Shown here piece after piece: positions 46,701 to 55,991 of a stretch of 64,000 nt of DNA; position 1 is the stretch's first letter, and each line of letters begins with the position of its first letter. A model generated the notes under the pieces. That model saw nothing but the letters and a program-made list of their open reading frames with translations. It was not told the DNA's origin and did no database searches. The stretch spans positions 5,488,044-5,552,043 of the forward strand of contig OX465592.1 of NCBI GenBank assembly GCA_950022655.1, written 5' to 3'. Source of the stretch: Alentia gelatinosa. Its lineage: Eukaryota; Annelida; Polychaeta; Phyllodocida; Polynoidae. The translations under genes were made by a program, and so were the position numbers.

Positions 46701-49003
46701 TGACAGGGACACCTTAGTGTATTTATAGCGACACTCTGCTTACATCGTCAGATCTCTGAACTCTGATACGGACACCTAAGTGTATTTATAGCGCATGTCA
46801 TGACCCGGCACTCCATTTACAGCTGTTATCAGATCTTTCTTCATTCTGCTCAGACGAGCGTAAAATAGTGATAACATCTTCTAAGAATTGATATGACCTT
46901 TATTTGATATTATCTGCTGAAAGGTAACGTGACTGATGCATGTCCCAAGAAATGACAGCATCTTCAAAATACCCAATTAGCAATTAAGTATAATGAGAAA
47001 AACTTCAAGGATATATATATATATATGTAGTCATCTTTGCTCCTCATTGGGTTTCCATGGAATGAATCTAAGCGAAATCAGTCAGAATCGTAAATGGGAT
47101 GAAAAAAGGAGGCTTCCTGTAACTAAAAATACATGCTTTTCAATGAAGAAAGTTATTCCTTTGATAATGTTATAAAAACAGTATATTTCACTAAAAACAC
47201 TTTACTATATTATACAGTGATCATTATGGTCTGTTGGTTGCAGGCCGACGACGCTTCAAGGCGGGGAGAACACGCAGGACTCAGAATCAGACGACATTCA
47301 GAAAGAAGAGGCAGCCGAGCGTGACGACCCGGATGCCCTGAGAAAAGCGCGCGAGTGGGACGACTGGAAGGATGGTGCGTATCATGTGTTTTCATCTTCA
47401 GATCTCTAGCATGTATATATATGCGTGAGCATGTTAGAAGTTGTGCCCATATTCTCTGAAGTTAAAATTTATCTAAATTATCCTTAGAGAAAGTAAAGTG
47501 ACTTTTTTTAAATCATGCTTATTGTATCTCTTGTATTTACACAAGTTTTTTGTGATACATATTGCTGGAGTTGGAGAAACAGCGGTAAAGTCAGCAGTTA
47601 TGACATCCAAGAAATATTTGATCATAGTAGTAGAGTAGAAAAGTATGAGATGTGAAACAATACAATGTATACTATCGACGCACATGGAATCAGTTTTATT
47701 AATTCTTTGTTTTTTGCCTTGTCTCAAATCTGGAATCAGTTTTATGCGGTTTCTCTATAGATTGTTTTGAAACTCTCAATGTCCTTTGCAAAATGTCATT
47801 CAATTGGTAGCGAGATCCATATACAGTAGAACCCCGCGTAAGCGGACACTTTCCGTTCCAGGCCAAAATGTGCGCTTACGCGGGGTGTCCGCTTACGCGA
47901 GGTTAAGATTTATAAACATCTAATAGAGGGAACCGTTCCGAGCAAAGGTGACCGTTAACGCGGGGTGTCCGTTAGGCGGGGTTCTACTGTAGTTGCATGC
48001 TATCCTATGGTATTCCTGCTCCAATTTTTTTGGTTAAACATGCATATCTCCCCAGTAATACTTCAGATATGGTTGAGATAACACTGTAAAAGCCTGTGGC
48101 CCGTTTAAGAATCTAGGATTGTACATGAAGACACTTTTCTGTAACTCGTACAAGTTTTATCGTTTAATAATACCTGTTCGCTAAGACAACATTAGCCGCC
48201 CATAAGGTCGTCTATAAGTATTAAATAAAGTTGACCCACATCGTCCCTGGGTTTCTATGGCATAAAGAAAAGGGTCTACATGTAAGATCCTAGATTATTG
48301 AATAGGCCCCTGGTCTATAACACACTGGCAGGCCTGGGCAGCATAGACCTATCTTCATCTATGGCGGTGTCTTATCAGTAAAGCTCCGTCTCCACTGTGC
48401 GATTCTAGGTACATAGGTACGTCCAGTCTCAGACTTTTCCTCTGTTCCAAGGAAATCCTTTTTTTTAATTTCCAATTCATAAATTTGCTTTTTCTTGTGT
48501 AGACAAAGAGAGGTTAAATTGGGCTTCATTCACACCAATAAACACTGGTTCAAACCTCCCCTAGCACCCCAGCTCCATTCCATGGCAAATAACGATGTGT
48601 TTTCCATGTTTCGTCAGTCTCCATGTTTGGGGATCACAGAATAGTGACCCGAGGTCGCAATCGTTGCTCCAGATTCCTTGCAGCTCGCATGTCGCCATCT
48701 GTATTCAATTAAAGATCTAATGAACCTTTCACCTATGTCGCTGAAAATGTGATGTTGTAAAAAGTAGCGATACAACGGGAAAATAATGATACTAAACAAC
48801 ATGATCCGATATTACTGGAGCAACACTTTTCCAACATTTCTAGGAGCAATCAACCCTCGTAGGCAGTAAATTCTACATGAAAAATATTTCCCATTTTTTT
48901 CATGACCCCAACAGACATCCCTGCGTTCTGCAATTTGATTTAATTTCATTTGCGTTTTTCAGATCACAGACGAGGCTGGGGCAACCGACAAAATATGGGA
49001 TGA
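37664..49003 (+). CDS. IGBP1: IGBP1 / TAP42 / alpha4 homologue, 10 exons, complete
   Basis: Exons: 37664-37777, 38736-38848, 39256-39340, 40038-40162, 40952-41093, 42664-42733, 43073-43170, 45102-45238, 47244-47374, 48963-49003. All have GT-AG introns and consistent phases, giving 351 aa; human IGBP1 is similar in length. The family binds and stabilises catalytic subunits of PP2A, PP4 and PP6 in the cytosol, downstream of TOR in yeast. Recognition rests on the helical N-terminal domain (ending ELKYLLMPALLAYF), the MERQRKAKVARYREQKERD helix, the conserved KFAPFILTKDKLQAAVFGAG then YPSLPTYSVEEWFD, and the C-terminal KAREWDDWKDDHRRGWGNRQ then NMG. An acidic, low-complexity stretch precedes the last motif. 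Introns are crowded with tandem arrays, three of which copy adjacent splice junctions. The start codon is chosen by the N-terminal FDEVWKLYEFLE match and the GATGGCGG context. Confidence 0.96.
38736..38848 (+). CDS. IGBP1: IGBP1 exon 2
   Basis: Acceptor TATTTTCAG|AATGAT; ends TTAAA|GTAATA in phase 2. It encodes MLNLFTDNEDVKEVAANELK. Confidence 0.92.
39256..39340 (+). CDS. IGBP1: IGBP1 exon 3
   Basis: Acceptor GTTGAACAG|ATATC, donor GCACAA|GTAAGT. It encodes the conserved YLLMPALLAYFTS. Confidence 0.94.
40038..40162 (+). CDS. IGBP1: IGBP1 exon 4
   Basis: Acceptor CTATTCACAG|GTTTAC, donor GCCAG|GTACGT. It encodes VYHVDFLRLMKLY and a Lys/Glu-rich linker. Confidence 0.93.
40330..40951 (+). repeat. 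~87-bp array carrying copies of the IGBP1 exon 5 acceptor
   Basis: Eight units end in (T)TTACAGAC..GGCATGC, the last being the real acceptor and the first bases of exon 5. AG is kept at 40344, 40435, 40521, 40776 and 40863 and lost in the units near 40614 and 40689. Each unit continues GTGGTGTTTTTGTAGGTTTT, so a decoy exon from the nearest copy reads RPGMPDVVFL then stop. Confidence 0.92.
40952..41093 (+). CDS. IGBP1: IGBP1 exon 5
   Basis: Acceptor TATTTACAG|ACCTGG (AG at 40950-40951), donor TCAGG|GTAACT. It encodes PGMPDLALMERQRKAKVARY and the basic helix. Confidence 0.93.
41375..42372 (+). repeat. ~74-bp minisatellite in IGBP1 intron 5 (about 13 units)
   Basis: Highly uniform units share GAGCATGTTTTACTACCAGT, CCCCACACTGTCCAGTCTCC and TTAACTGATCTATATACACT. 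Each unit ends CATCTCACAG, which looks like a branch-site/acceptor pair but is not copied from a neighbouring exon. Units alternate ACACACATC and ACACTCATC, suggesting higher-order copying. Confidence 0.95.
42664..42733 (+). CDS. IGBP1: IGBP1 exon 6
   Basis: Acceptor TTTCTTTCAG|AGGGAC, donor GAAA|GTAAGT. It encodes RDYYMTLLNSFISKTQDELD. Confidence 0.92.
43073..43170 (+). CDS. IGBP1: IGBP1 exon 7
   Basis: Acceptor TCTTCTTCAG|TGGAG, donor CAAAAAAG|GTGGGT, ends phase 0. It encodes EIPMLEHMAKMKLKG and a Ser/Lys linker. Confidence 0.9.
43171..44035 (+). repeat. 66-bp arrays carrying copies of the IGBP1 exon 7 donor
   Basis: Two blocks (about 43171-43385 and 43665-44010) contain units with GTCAAAGAAGG.GGGTCAGTA, clearly derived from the exon end GTCAAAAAAG|GTGGGTACTA, followed by AAGGAGAATGTGGCTGAAGG and GTGCGGTGAGACACTCAGTC. 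In most units the donor GT has decayed to GC or GG; one near 43850 keeps GT. The 66-bp period keeps a reading frame open, which is not coding. Confidence 0.88.
43495..43662 (+). repeat. dispersed repeat 'CACATGAAAAATATTTCC', copy 2
   Basis: CCACATGAAAAATATTTCCA and ATCCCAACTGATATCCCTGG match the 28521 and 48871 copies. Upstream sequence (GCCATGGCTGACAAGGACAT) resembles 48575-48625. It separates the two blocks of the 66-bp array. Confidence 0.6.
44131..44263. mobile_element. short foldback element in IGBP1 intron 7
   Basis: Arms ATGTATCGATATCATTTATG..GATGACGTTTACATGTC and GACATGTAAACGTCATC..ATATCGATACAAT are inverted around about 35 bp. Confidence 0.8.
44678..45103 (+). repeat. three 142-bp duplications of IGBP1 exon 8 acceptor and 5' exon
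   Basis: GTTTGCGCCGTTCATCCTGA begins at 44678, 44820, 44962 and, in the real exon, 45104: exact 142-bp spacing. Each copy holds about 80 bp of exon (KFAPFILTKDKLQAAVFGAG then YPSLP) then CCACAAAATAAACACACACA and the pre-acceptor ATATTTCATCTTTGTAACAG. Copy 2 keeps the AG, copy 3 reads GTAACCGAAG (broken), copy 1 has CTTCTGTTTG (no AG). None has a donor, so they are acceptor decoys or incomplete pseudo-exons. Confidence 0.97.
45102..45238 (+). CDS. IGBP1: IGBP1 exon 8
   Basis: Acceptor TTTGTAACAG|AAGTTTG; ends CAGGG|GTGAGT in phase 2. It holds the most conserved block of the family (FILTKDKLQAAVFGAGYPSL) and is the only copy that continues to VEEWFDMNVAAGRMPDQG. Confidence 0.96.
45285..45475. 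mobile_element. foldback element, 'CCTACCCC' family, copy 3
   Basis: TATCCTACCCCTATTAAAAA, then ACTGAACTATCGTTCAGTTT (short palindrome), matches the 1212 element. Confidence 0.55.
45662..45867 (+). mobile_element. SINE body and tail
   Basis: AAAGGCCAATCCTTCTCATA through GTTAAATCAAACCAATCAAC matches the SINE family. Head absent. Confidence 0.7.
46005..46795 (+). repeat. 63-bp minisatellite in IGBP1 intron 8 (about 12 units)
   Basis: Units share GACACGGACACCTGAGTGTA, TTTATAGCGACACTCTGTTT and ACATCGTCAGATCTCTGAAC. Variants (CAGGGACGCC, CTTAGTGT, CTGCTTAC) recur in patterns suggesting multi-unit copying. Confidence 0.95.
47244..47374 (+). CDS. IGBP1: IGBP1 exon 9
   Basis: Acceptor GTTGGTTGCAG|GCCGAC, donor GGATG|GTGCGT. 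It encodes the acidic stretch (DSESDDIQKEEAAERDD) and the KAREWDDWKD motif. Confidence 0.94.
47824..47989. mobile_element. MITE, 'CAGTRAAACCCC' family, 166 bp
   Basis: CAGTAGAACCCCGCGTAAGC and GGCGGGGTTCTACTG are inverted and flanked by TA (47822-47823, 47990-47991). It lies in IGBP1 intron 9. Confidence 0.88.
48098..48311. mobile_element. MITE, 'CTAGGATCGTACATG' family, intact copy
   Basis: The left GGCCCGTTTAAGAATCTAGG and the right CCTAGATTATTGAATAGGCC are inverted ends about 210 bp apart. Confidence 0.8.
48871..48923 (+). repeat. dispersed repeat 'CACATGAAAAATATTTCC', copy 3
   Basis: CTACATGAAAAATATTTCCC and ATGACCCCAACAGACATCCC lie 40 bp upstream of IGBP1 exon 10; copy 1 lies 63 bp upstream of SLC34 exon 4. 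Confidence 0.65.
48963..49003 (+). CDS. IGBP1: IGBP1 exon 10 (terminal)
   Basis: Acceptor GTTTTTCAG|ATCAC; 13 complete codons plus TGA, encoding HRRGWGNRQNMG, the invariant family C-terminus. Confidence 0.95.
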
Positions 49004-49059
49004 TCGGAAAAATGAGTCGTCTTCAGCAATATCGCTCTATTATCGCCCACGAGTCGTGT

Positions 49060-49275
49060 CGTGATGACGTCACGTAAGGATGACGTCACGTCAGGATGAC
49101 GTCACGTCACGATGACCTGACGTCACGATGACCTGACGTCACGATGACACCATCACGATGACGTCACGTCACGGTGACCTCACGTCACGATGGCGTCACA
49201 TCACGATGGCGTCACGATAGCGTCACGTCACGATGACGTCACGTCACACGTCACAGTCATAATGACATCACACGT
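49060..49275 (+). repeat. CRE-type (GATGACGTCACGTCAC)n array in the IGBP1 3' UTR
   Basis: TGACGTCA occurs repeatedly with TCACGTCACGATGAC spacing and decays to GATGGCGTCAC and GATGACCTGAC. It begins about 57 bp after the IGBP1 stop, so it is probably transcribed. Confidence 0.85.
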
Positions 49276-49378
49276 CATGCTAAGCTCTTCTTCCAGGATC
49301 GACACAGTCAGCCGACTCGAGGGTATAACCTCAAACCAAAGTCTAATTTACTGCCTGTCAGGGGAACCAGTGAAATGA

Positions 49379-49384
49379 AATAAA
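49379..49384 (+). terminator. IGBP1: IGBP1 polyadenylation signal, candidate
   Basis: AATAAA in GAAATGAAATAAAATTTC, 376 bp past the stop; the first good signal downstream. Confidence 0.55.
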
Positions 49385-49459
49385 ATTTCATCATATCACA
49401 AATCCTTTACATTTTGACTTGTCTTTTACCGACCCAATGGTCGGTAAACTGTGGTGATG

Positions 49460-49735
49460 AATCAGTTTGCTCTCAGTTTGCTCGACCAACAAGTTTTAGG
49501 CCAAGTCGTCGTTCTCCACGAGTTTAATGCGAAGTGATATGAACGAGGCGACAGCCGAGTGAATATCACGTAGCATTCAAAAGAGTTTTAGAACAATGAC
49601 TCTGACCAAAACGAGTTGCTTTCTGTATTTATCTCACCCCTGTAGACACTAAAAGAATGGACAACACACAGGATATACACCATGGAGAACAGAATGCAAT
49701 ACTCATAGGGACATGGAGAACGAGAGAATTAAGAG
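49460..49735. mobile_element. foldback element, 'TCTCACCCC' family, reversed
   Basis: CAACAAGTTTTAGGCCAAGT and TCTGACCAAAACGAGTTGCT form the stem around CGAGGCGACAGCCGAG; TTTATCTCACCCCTG follows. It is the counterpart of 9700-10010. Confidence 0.7.
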
Positions 49736-49846
49736 ATTTTATCGAAAGCCAGATCCTACAGAAACCAGACTGTTTTCTGGAACTCTGTAATACTATGAAC
49801 TGAGAGTCGATCCGTTTGTGGGTTATTCACTGAGAGATCAGGGGTC

Positions 49847-49925
49847 CGTTTAATAACCTAGGATCGTAGACCATGTAGACTCTCTCCTGTATGCCTGCTA
49901 AGATTCTGTTCTGGAACATAATCTC
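49847..49925. mobile_element. 'CTAGGATCGTACATG' family, left end only
   Basis: GGGGTCCGTTTAATAACCTA followed by GGATCGTAGACCATG, then divergence. Confidence 0.6.
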
Positions 49926-49965
49926 CTCGTCTGAATTCTAGGGTTCCAATTCACTGAGCGGAAAG

Positions 49966-50140
49966 GTGTGTAGTACACTCGTCTCGGGTACATGAGTCTC
50001 TACATGTGAATCCTGCTTAAAGGTGTGAAGTACACCCGTCTCGGGTACATGAGTCTCTACATGTGAATCCTGCTTAAAGGTGTGAAGTACACCCGTTTCG
50101 GGTACATTAGTCTCTACGTGTGAATCCCACTTTAAAACAC
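49966..50140. repeat. ~57-bp tandem repeat, 3 units
   Basis: AGGTGTGAAGTACACCCGTC and TCGGGTACATGAGTCTCTAC recur three times; the last unit diverges. Confidence 0.9.
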
Positions 50141-50568
50141 CGGCAGCCTGCTCGAGTGGCGCATCAAGGTGCCTCCCTTTTTCCAGATTTCTTTATTGAT
50201 TGTCTAATGAACAATGAACAATGTGGAGGTCCAGCGAACTATACTGCGTTTACAGTCAACAAAATGGCTGAGGATCTCAGTCCTAGCGTAGACTGGTTTT
50301 CATGATCCGACCATATACACCTTATTGTAACCAGTTGTGGCCGAGTTATATATCAACACAACAAAATAAATAAACAAACAGATAGTCCAGGTCCTATCCA
50401 TTATGCCGTTATCCCAAAGGTAAGCAAATACAACTTACAACTATTCTTATTTCTGTCGGTTACCGCGAGCAGTTCTTTGTTCGTTTGTGGATTACATTTC
50501 AATAAAACTCTTGTCTCAAGAAATAATAGCATTATCGAAATAAGTAGCACCGGAGCAGGTAAGACCCA

Positions 50569-51889
50569 GGGGCCTGTTTAATAATCTAGGATCATACATG
50601 AATACCCTTTTCTGTAACTCGTACAATGGTTACGTTTAATATCATTTTAAAGTCTATTCGCTAAGGCAGTATTAGCCATGCATAAGTTCGACTATAAGTG
50701 TTGAGTAAAGTTGGCCCACATCCTCTGTTAGTGTCTATCGCACAGAGAAAAGGTTTTTTTATGCTCTTTATTTATCCTGCGGGGGTATAGGCAAGTAGCC
50801 GGTTTGACCTGCCCCCACAGCAAATATGTACATTTTGGTGGGAAATACAATATACGATGCTTACAAGATAAGGTTCCCTCTATTAACGAGGGTAGAAACA
50901 ACAGCTTAAGTCCTGTGTCAAGTCTAAGCTTGATGAAGTGTCTTCAGTGTCGGTTCGATTTTGGCTTGCGTATCAGAATGATACTAGGTGGAGTTTCAAT
51001 CCACTTATATTTACAGGAATTTGTCTTTTGGTGATGTTATCACCTTTGATTGTCCTTAAATATGAGTCTTCACGATACAAACGTAGAATACTGATCTTAT
51101 ACAAAAAAAAATCCCCACTGGGAGGTATATCACAATCTTTCTCAACAAAATATCACAGGAGTTTATGTACAAGTAAACATTATATAATCAACTAGCGACT
51201 TCGTCGTTGACCTGTGTTTCTTAGTCCTAGTGTATGTGAGTAAAGTGATTACAAAATTGAAAGAAATATGCACTTATTTATGCACCGTTCAGCTCGCAGA
51301 GATCAAGGGGAAAGATTATTTTTTTTAAAGTCAATAGACAGTGGCAGGTGGTGGGGTGGGGGGAAGGAGGGAATCAGCAGAGTTTGGAAAGGGCTACCAG
51401 CGAAAGTTGAGATCTCATTGGTTCTCACGAGAAAAATAGATTAGAAAACCACAATACTAAACTTTGATTTTGGCATGGTGTGAAATGAATCATAAGAGAA
51501 AAAGTTTGCCTGAGTATAGAAATACAAAAAAGAAGAACAGGTTCGAGTTTTTCACTGCACGAGAATCTCACTCTCGCGGGCCCTCATTCTCCAAGCCTAG
51601 GTCTGGTTCACTATGTCTCTATGTACGGGAGCAACTTCAAGCTGATTCGACGGAATTCTACCGTTTTAAATATAGTAGGTAATAATTGAAAAGTATCACA
51701 TATGAAAAGAGATCTTATGTTTGAACATAGAAGACAAAGTGACAGACTAGTATGTGTAAAGCTTCGACACAGCTTCCTTTTTGTGTAGGATTTTGAAGCT
51801 GTTAAAGTTTTCAATATTTCGAGTCTCAGCCTTCAGGGTGTTCCACAGGGTCTACAAGTACGATCCTAAATTATTAAACGGGCCCCAGG
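50569..51889. mobile_element. MITE, 'CTAGGATCGTACATG' family, split by a LINE
   Basis: The left part 50569-50755 (GGGGCCTGTTTAATAATCTA to CACAGAGAAAAGG) and the right part 51849-51889 (GGTCTACAAGTACGATCCTA to AAACGGGCCCC) reconstitute a normal family member. The sequence between them is the LINE fragment. Confidence 0.8.
50756..51848 (-). mobile_element. 5'-truncated LINE nested in a MITE
   Basis: Minus strand. At 51735-51848 the frame reads LWNTLKAETRNIENFNSFKI then LHKKEAVSKLYTY and stop, the typical C-terminal end of a non-LTR retrotransposon ORF2 (WN.L...R....F..FK). About 980 bp of non-coding tail follows, ending in a short A-run (T-run on plus at 50755). The 5' truncation and A-tail fit target-primed reverse transcription. 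Confidence 0.7.
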
Positions 51890-52660
51890 AGGCCTGCACG
51901 AGTGGGTTGAGTTTAGGCTCGTGTGGGTGATAATAGGCCCGTGACAGCCTAATCGCTGCCTAATCCGTCAACTTGAGGACATGACCTGTAAGTTGATTAT
52001 GAACAGTCTCTGGCGATTTGGCCGGCAAGTAATTATCAAGACTTAAGAGCTCAGCCATCTGAGTTCATGTTCTGGCCGTGTGAGGTCTGTTCAACCCTTT
52101 CCTTGGCGGACCTGGTCGCAGGTACATATTTTTTTAATATTTTTTTTTATCAGTTTCTTTATTGGGTCTAGAATTTACATTTATTAAGTTGATGTACATT
52201 TGTTCAACGTTGATTTCAGACCCTCTAAAGGGGCATTTGCCTCAGTTGGCACAGCAACTGGTTTTCATGGCATCGCCTATTTCCCGATCTAATAACCTTT
52301 TTATTAGCATCGCTATTTTGCAATCAAAATAAACTATCAAAAAATAGCATAAAGTTAGAAAGTACATTTACATGCATCATGCCTGACACAGGACCACCTG
52401 TGTAGGGCAGGCCTATGTTACTATTGTTAGGAAAAGTTATTCTTTTCCTACATATTTAAAGTTGTCATGATAATAACTGTAAAATGAATTATCAATTATC
52501 CTTACAGTGGCGTTTTACATTATCCTTGAACAAATCATAAAGCTCCATTTTGAATCAGCTGAGATAAATTACATTTTAACAAAATGACAAGGAAAATGAT
52601 GCTTTGAGGCATCATTTGCTCTAGCCATAGGAGTGCCTTGAGGCATCATTGGCAAGGAAA
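51890..52660. other. no gene seen; possible second retroelement tail
   Basis: TTTTTTTTATCAGTTTCTTT at about 52145 resembles another minus-strand retrotransposon 3' end. GCCTTGAGGCATCATT-type duplications lie at 52600-52650. No exon seen. Confidence 0.4.
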
Positions 52661-52665
52661 GGGTT

Positions 52666-52942
52666 AAAGGCATATCGGACAATTTACCTCGAAAATCAAA
52701 ACCCATGTCACTTTCCTGGAATTTTGATAATGATCTCCAGCTGTTGTAGAACCTATATCGAACTTAAACATTTGGGGTCACCGTGCTTGTTTTGGATATA
52801 GAGACTGATTTCATGACAAATTATGTTAGAATATACATAATAAAACCCATGTAATTTTCTTCAAACCTTCACGGAATGACAAGATAATTTCTTAGAATTT
52901 CTATATATTCTATAATAAAATTATTTTCGGTCACCTATTGCA
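52666..52942. mobile_element. 'AAGGCATATCC' family, truncated reversed copy
   Basis: AAAGGCATATCGGACAATTT and AAAACCCATGTCACTTTCCT correspond to the reverse complement of 20880-21121. Confidence 0.6.
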
Positions 52943-53094
52943 GGCATGCGACCCTCCGCCTGCTGCGTCGGGACAGATGTCTACAATAGGTGACCTCGAA
53001 CTAAGCCAGGTTCTGCCAACAGTAAGGTCGTTTTCTCTTATTACCCACCACATCACACGTCACGCTACACGTGGTATCATGCATGACAACACGT

Positions 53095-54180
53095 CACATA
53101 TCCCGTTACACCCATCCCACCACCCCGTCATAACCCACCCGTCACCACCCACCCCTCACCACCACCCCTCACCACCCACCCCTCACCACCCACCCCTCAC
53201 CACCCACCCCTCACCACCCACCAGTCACCACCCACCCCTCACCACCCACCCCTCACCACCCACCCCTCACTACCCACCCCTCACCACCCACCCCTCACCA
53301 CCACCCCTCACCACCCACCCCTCACCACCCACCCCTCACCACCCACCCGTCACCACCACCCCTCACCACCCACCCCTCACCACACACCCCTCACCACACA
53401 CCCCTCACCACCACCCCTCACCACACACCCCTCACCACACACCCCTCACCACCCACCCCTCACCACCCACCCCTCACCACCCACCCGTCACCACCACCCC
53501 TCACCACCCACCCCTCACCACACACCCCTCACCACACACCCCTCACCACCCACCCCTCACCACCACCCCTCACCACCCACCCCTCACCACCCACCCCTCA
53601 CCACCCACCCCTCACCACCCACCCGTCACCACCACCCCTCACCACCCACCCCTCACCACACACCCCTCACCACCCACCCCTCACCACCACCCCTCACCAC
53701 CCACCCCTCACCACCCACCCCTCACCACCACCCCTCACCACCCACCCCTCACCACCCACCCCTCACCACCCACCCGTCACCACCACCCCTCACCACCAAC
53801 CCCTCACCACCAACCCCTCACCACCCACCCCTCACCACCCACCCCTCACCACCCACCCGTCACCACCACCCCTCACCACCCACCCCTCACCACACACCCC
53901 TCACCACCCACTCATCACCACCCACCCGTCAACACCCACCACACTGTCACGATCCACGCTGTCACGATCCACCCGTCACCACCCACCCGTCACCACCCAC
54001 CCGTCATGACCAAACTGTCACAACCCGCCAATCACAATCCCGCCCTTCACGACCCACTCATCACGACCCACCCGTCACGGCCCACCCTTCACAACCATCC
54101 CACCACACTGTCACGATCCACCCGTCACCACCCACCCGTCACGACCGACCTGTCACCACCCACCCGTCATATCACACACG
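53095..54180. repeat. (CACCCCTCACCAC)n minisatellite
   Basis: A nearly G-free strand of 13-15 bp units CACCCCTCACCAC with CACCCGTCACCAC and ACACACCCCTCACC variants; its 3' part (53940-54180) changes to CACGACCCACCCGT-type units. Because stop codons cannot form from these units, a long His/Pro/Thr-rich open frame (471 codons) spans it without being a gene. Confidence 0.95.
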
Positions 54181-54425
54181 TTACACCCCGCACCCCGCCG
54201 TCCTTAGACTGGGCTCCCTTCCAGGTGAGACTTAGCGCCCTCCGCAGACAGACATGTCCCCGCCTCACCCCGGAACTCCTGCGTGCGCATGCGGGACCGG
54301 ATGTAAGGGTATATAGAGCAGACGCTGTGTGGAATGCTGAGTGGACAGAGTGAGGCGATACATATATAAATATATGTATGTATATATATTATATATAGAT
54401 ATTCTACGCTTTGGTATTGTAGTAT

Positions 54426-54545
54426 ATTGGTATTTATTGAGGACACCAAACACCCCTATGTGAAAAGAAAACTTTCTCAGGTGAATGGTAATACACGTGG
54501 AATAATTGTGGTTTCCCACCTGTCTGTGGCGGTGCCACCGGTCAT
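54426..54545. repeat. dispersed repeat flanking the LINE, copy 1
   Basis: TATTTATTGAGGACACCAAA and CCCACCTGTCTGTGGCGGTG then CCACC recur, diverged, at 55733-55835 in the same orientation on the other side of the LINE. Confidence 0.5.
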
Positions 54546-54549
54546 TATA

Positions 54550-55640
54550 ATTTTTTTTTTTTTTAATTGATTTCTTTATTGATTCAGAACAAATTTATAC
54601 AGGCAGATGTCATCATGGTATTAAATCAGGTTTGAGAATCAACAAAGCGGCAGTAGGTCTCAGCCTTTTTATAAGGCTGGTTTAAATGACCAAGCCGTTT
54701 CAACAACAATAACGTCTTAGTTTTGTAGCATTTTTTTAAAACATGAAAGAAAAGAAACAGGTAAAAAAATTTTGGTTCAACCATGATTGGGAATGTAAGG
54801 CACTTATCCACATCACTTGACATTGGTTGCAGTGTCACTATACAATGATCACCCTTCAGGATCGGCTTGTTCCCAGTAGTAAGAAGAGAAAATTTTGATT
54901 AGTCGTATCAGTCTAGCCATACCTTAGCCTTCATATTAGTCTTAGTCAACTTTTTTAACATTTTGAAAGTTTCTGTATTTCGTATTAATGGTGACAATTT
55001 ATTCCATTTTTTACCTCCATGGTAGGTTACCGAACGCGTGTAAGCCATACCATTTGGCCTGTCAACATGGATTACTGGTGCATCATACAATCAAGTCGTT
55101 TTTGGCGCTGAGTCTACATCATCAACTTTCCTTGATTTTCTATACATAAAGTTAAGGAGGTGGGCCTCCCTACGATCCTTAAGTAAAACTACCTACGCCA
55201 TTCTATGAAGGTTTTTAATAGGTGTGTAGGGATTTGCTTTGAGACATATACGTAAGGCTCTGTTTTGCATTTTTTGTAGAGCATCAGTGAACTTAGGTGA
55301 GGCAGCATCATAAAGAACATCTCCATAATCAAAGTAAGGGAGTATGACCGTAGTATACACAGAAAGGGCTGCTCGACCAGTTAAATAATTCCTCATCCTA
55401 GCCAGTTGGTACATTCTATATGAGATACTCTTTTTTAACGAGGCAAAGTGATGTCTAAAATCGAGATTTCTGCCTAAAATCACACCTAGGTATTTATATG
55501 AATGAACTTGCATTACCTCTCGGTCATCAATATTATCATAATGCGTCAAATACCCGGGTATAGCGCTAGTGTCATATTTATAGCGAAATACAGCGGTTGT
55601 GTATCTATTGCATATATGTATATATAAATATTCTCTACTC
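54550..55640 (-). mobile_element. 5'-truncated LINE 3' end with two in-frame stops
   Basis: Minus strand, A-tail seen as a T-run at 54550-54565. From about 55640 to 54908 one frame encodes the C-terminal part of a non-LTR retrotransposon ORF2: VHSYKYLGVILGRNLDF, LPYFDYGDVLYDAA, LQKMQNRALRICLK, then KKWNKLSPLIRNTETFKML and stop. The frame is never shifted but is interrupted by TAG (55195-55193) and TGA (55093-55091), so the copy is dead. The reverse transcriptase catalytic core and endonuclease lie beyond the truncation. Confidence 0.88.
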
Positions 55641-55732
55641 GTTATTATATAATAACTGATAGTAATATAAGATGATGGTAATATATAATATAAGTAATAG
55701 GATATATGCATAAAGACTGTGGGTTTGGGCGT

Positions 55733-55835
55733 TCAATGTATTTATTAGAAGACGCCAACAATCTCAGTGACGAATGGGACTGAGTGAGGTGTTTAGTTCG
55801 CTACCTGCCCGTGGTGGCGCCACTAATCCGCTAAT
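55733..55835. repeat. dispersed repeat flanking the LINE, copy 2
   Basis: TATTTATTAGAAGACGCCAA and CTACCTGCCCGTGGTGGCGC match the 54426 copy. Confidence 0.5.
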
Positions 55836-55895
55836 TAGTTCCGCGGTATTCCGCCTAACCCGCTAGGAGTATTATTTATATAGACATACAGAGAT

Positions 55896-55902
55896 TGTAT
55901 CT

Positions 55903-55988
<86 letters not shown>
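55896..55988. repeat. (TA)n microsatellite
   Basis: More than 40 uninterrupted TA units. Confidence 0.98.

Positions 55989-55991
<3 letters not shown>

Noticed and set aside
52938..54353. A 471-codon His/Pro/Thr-rich open frame.
   Set aside because: It follows a (CACCCCTCACCAC)n satellite in which stop codons cannot form; there is no domain, no splice context and no homology I can see.
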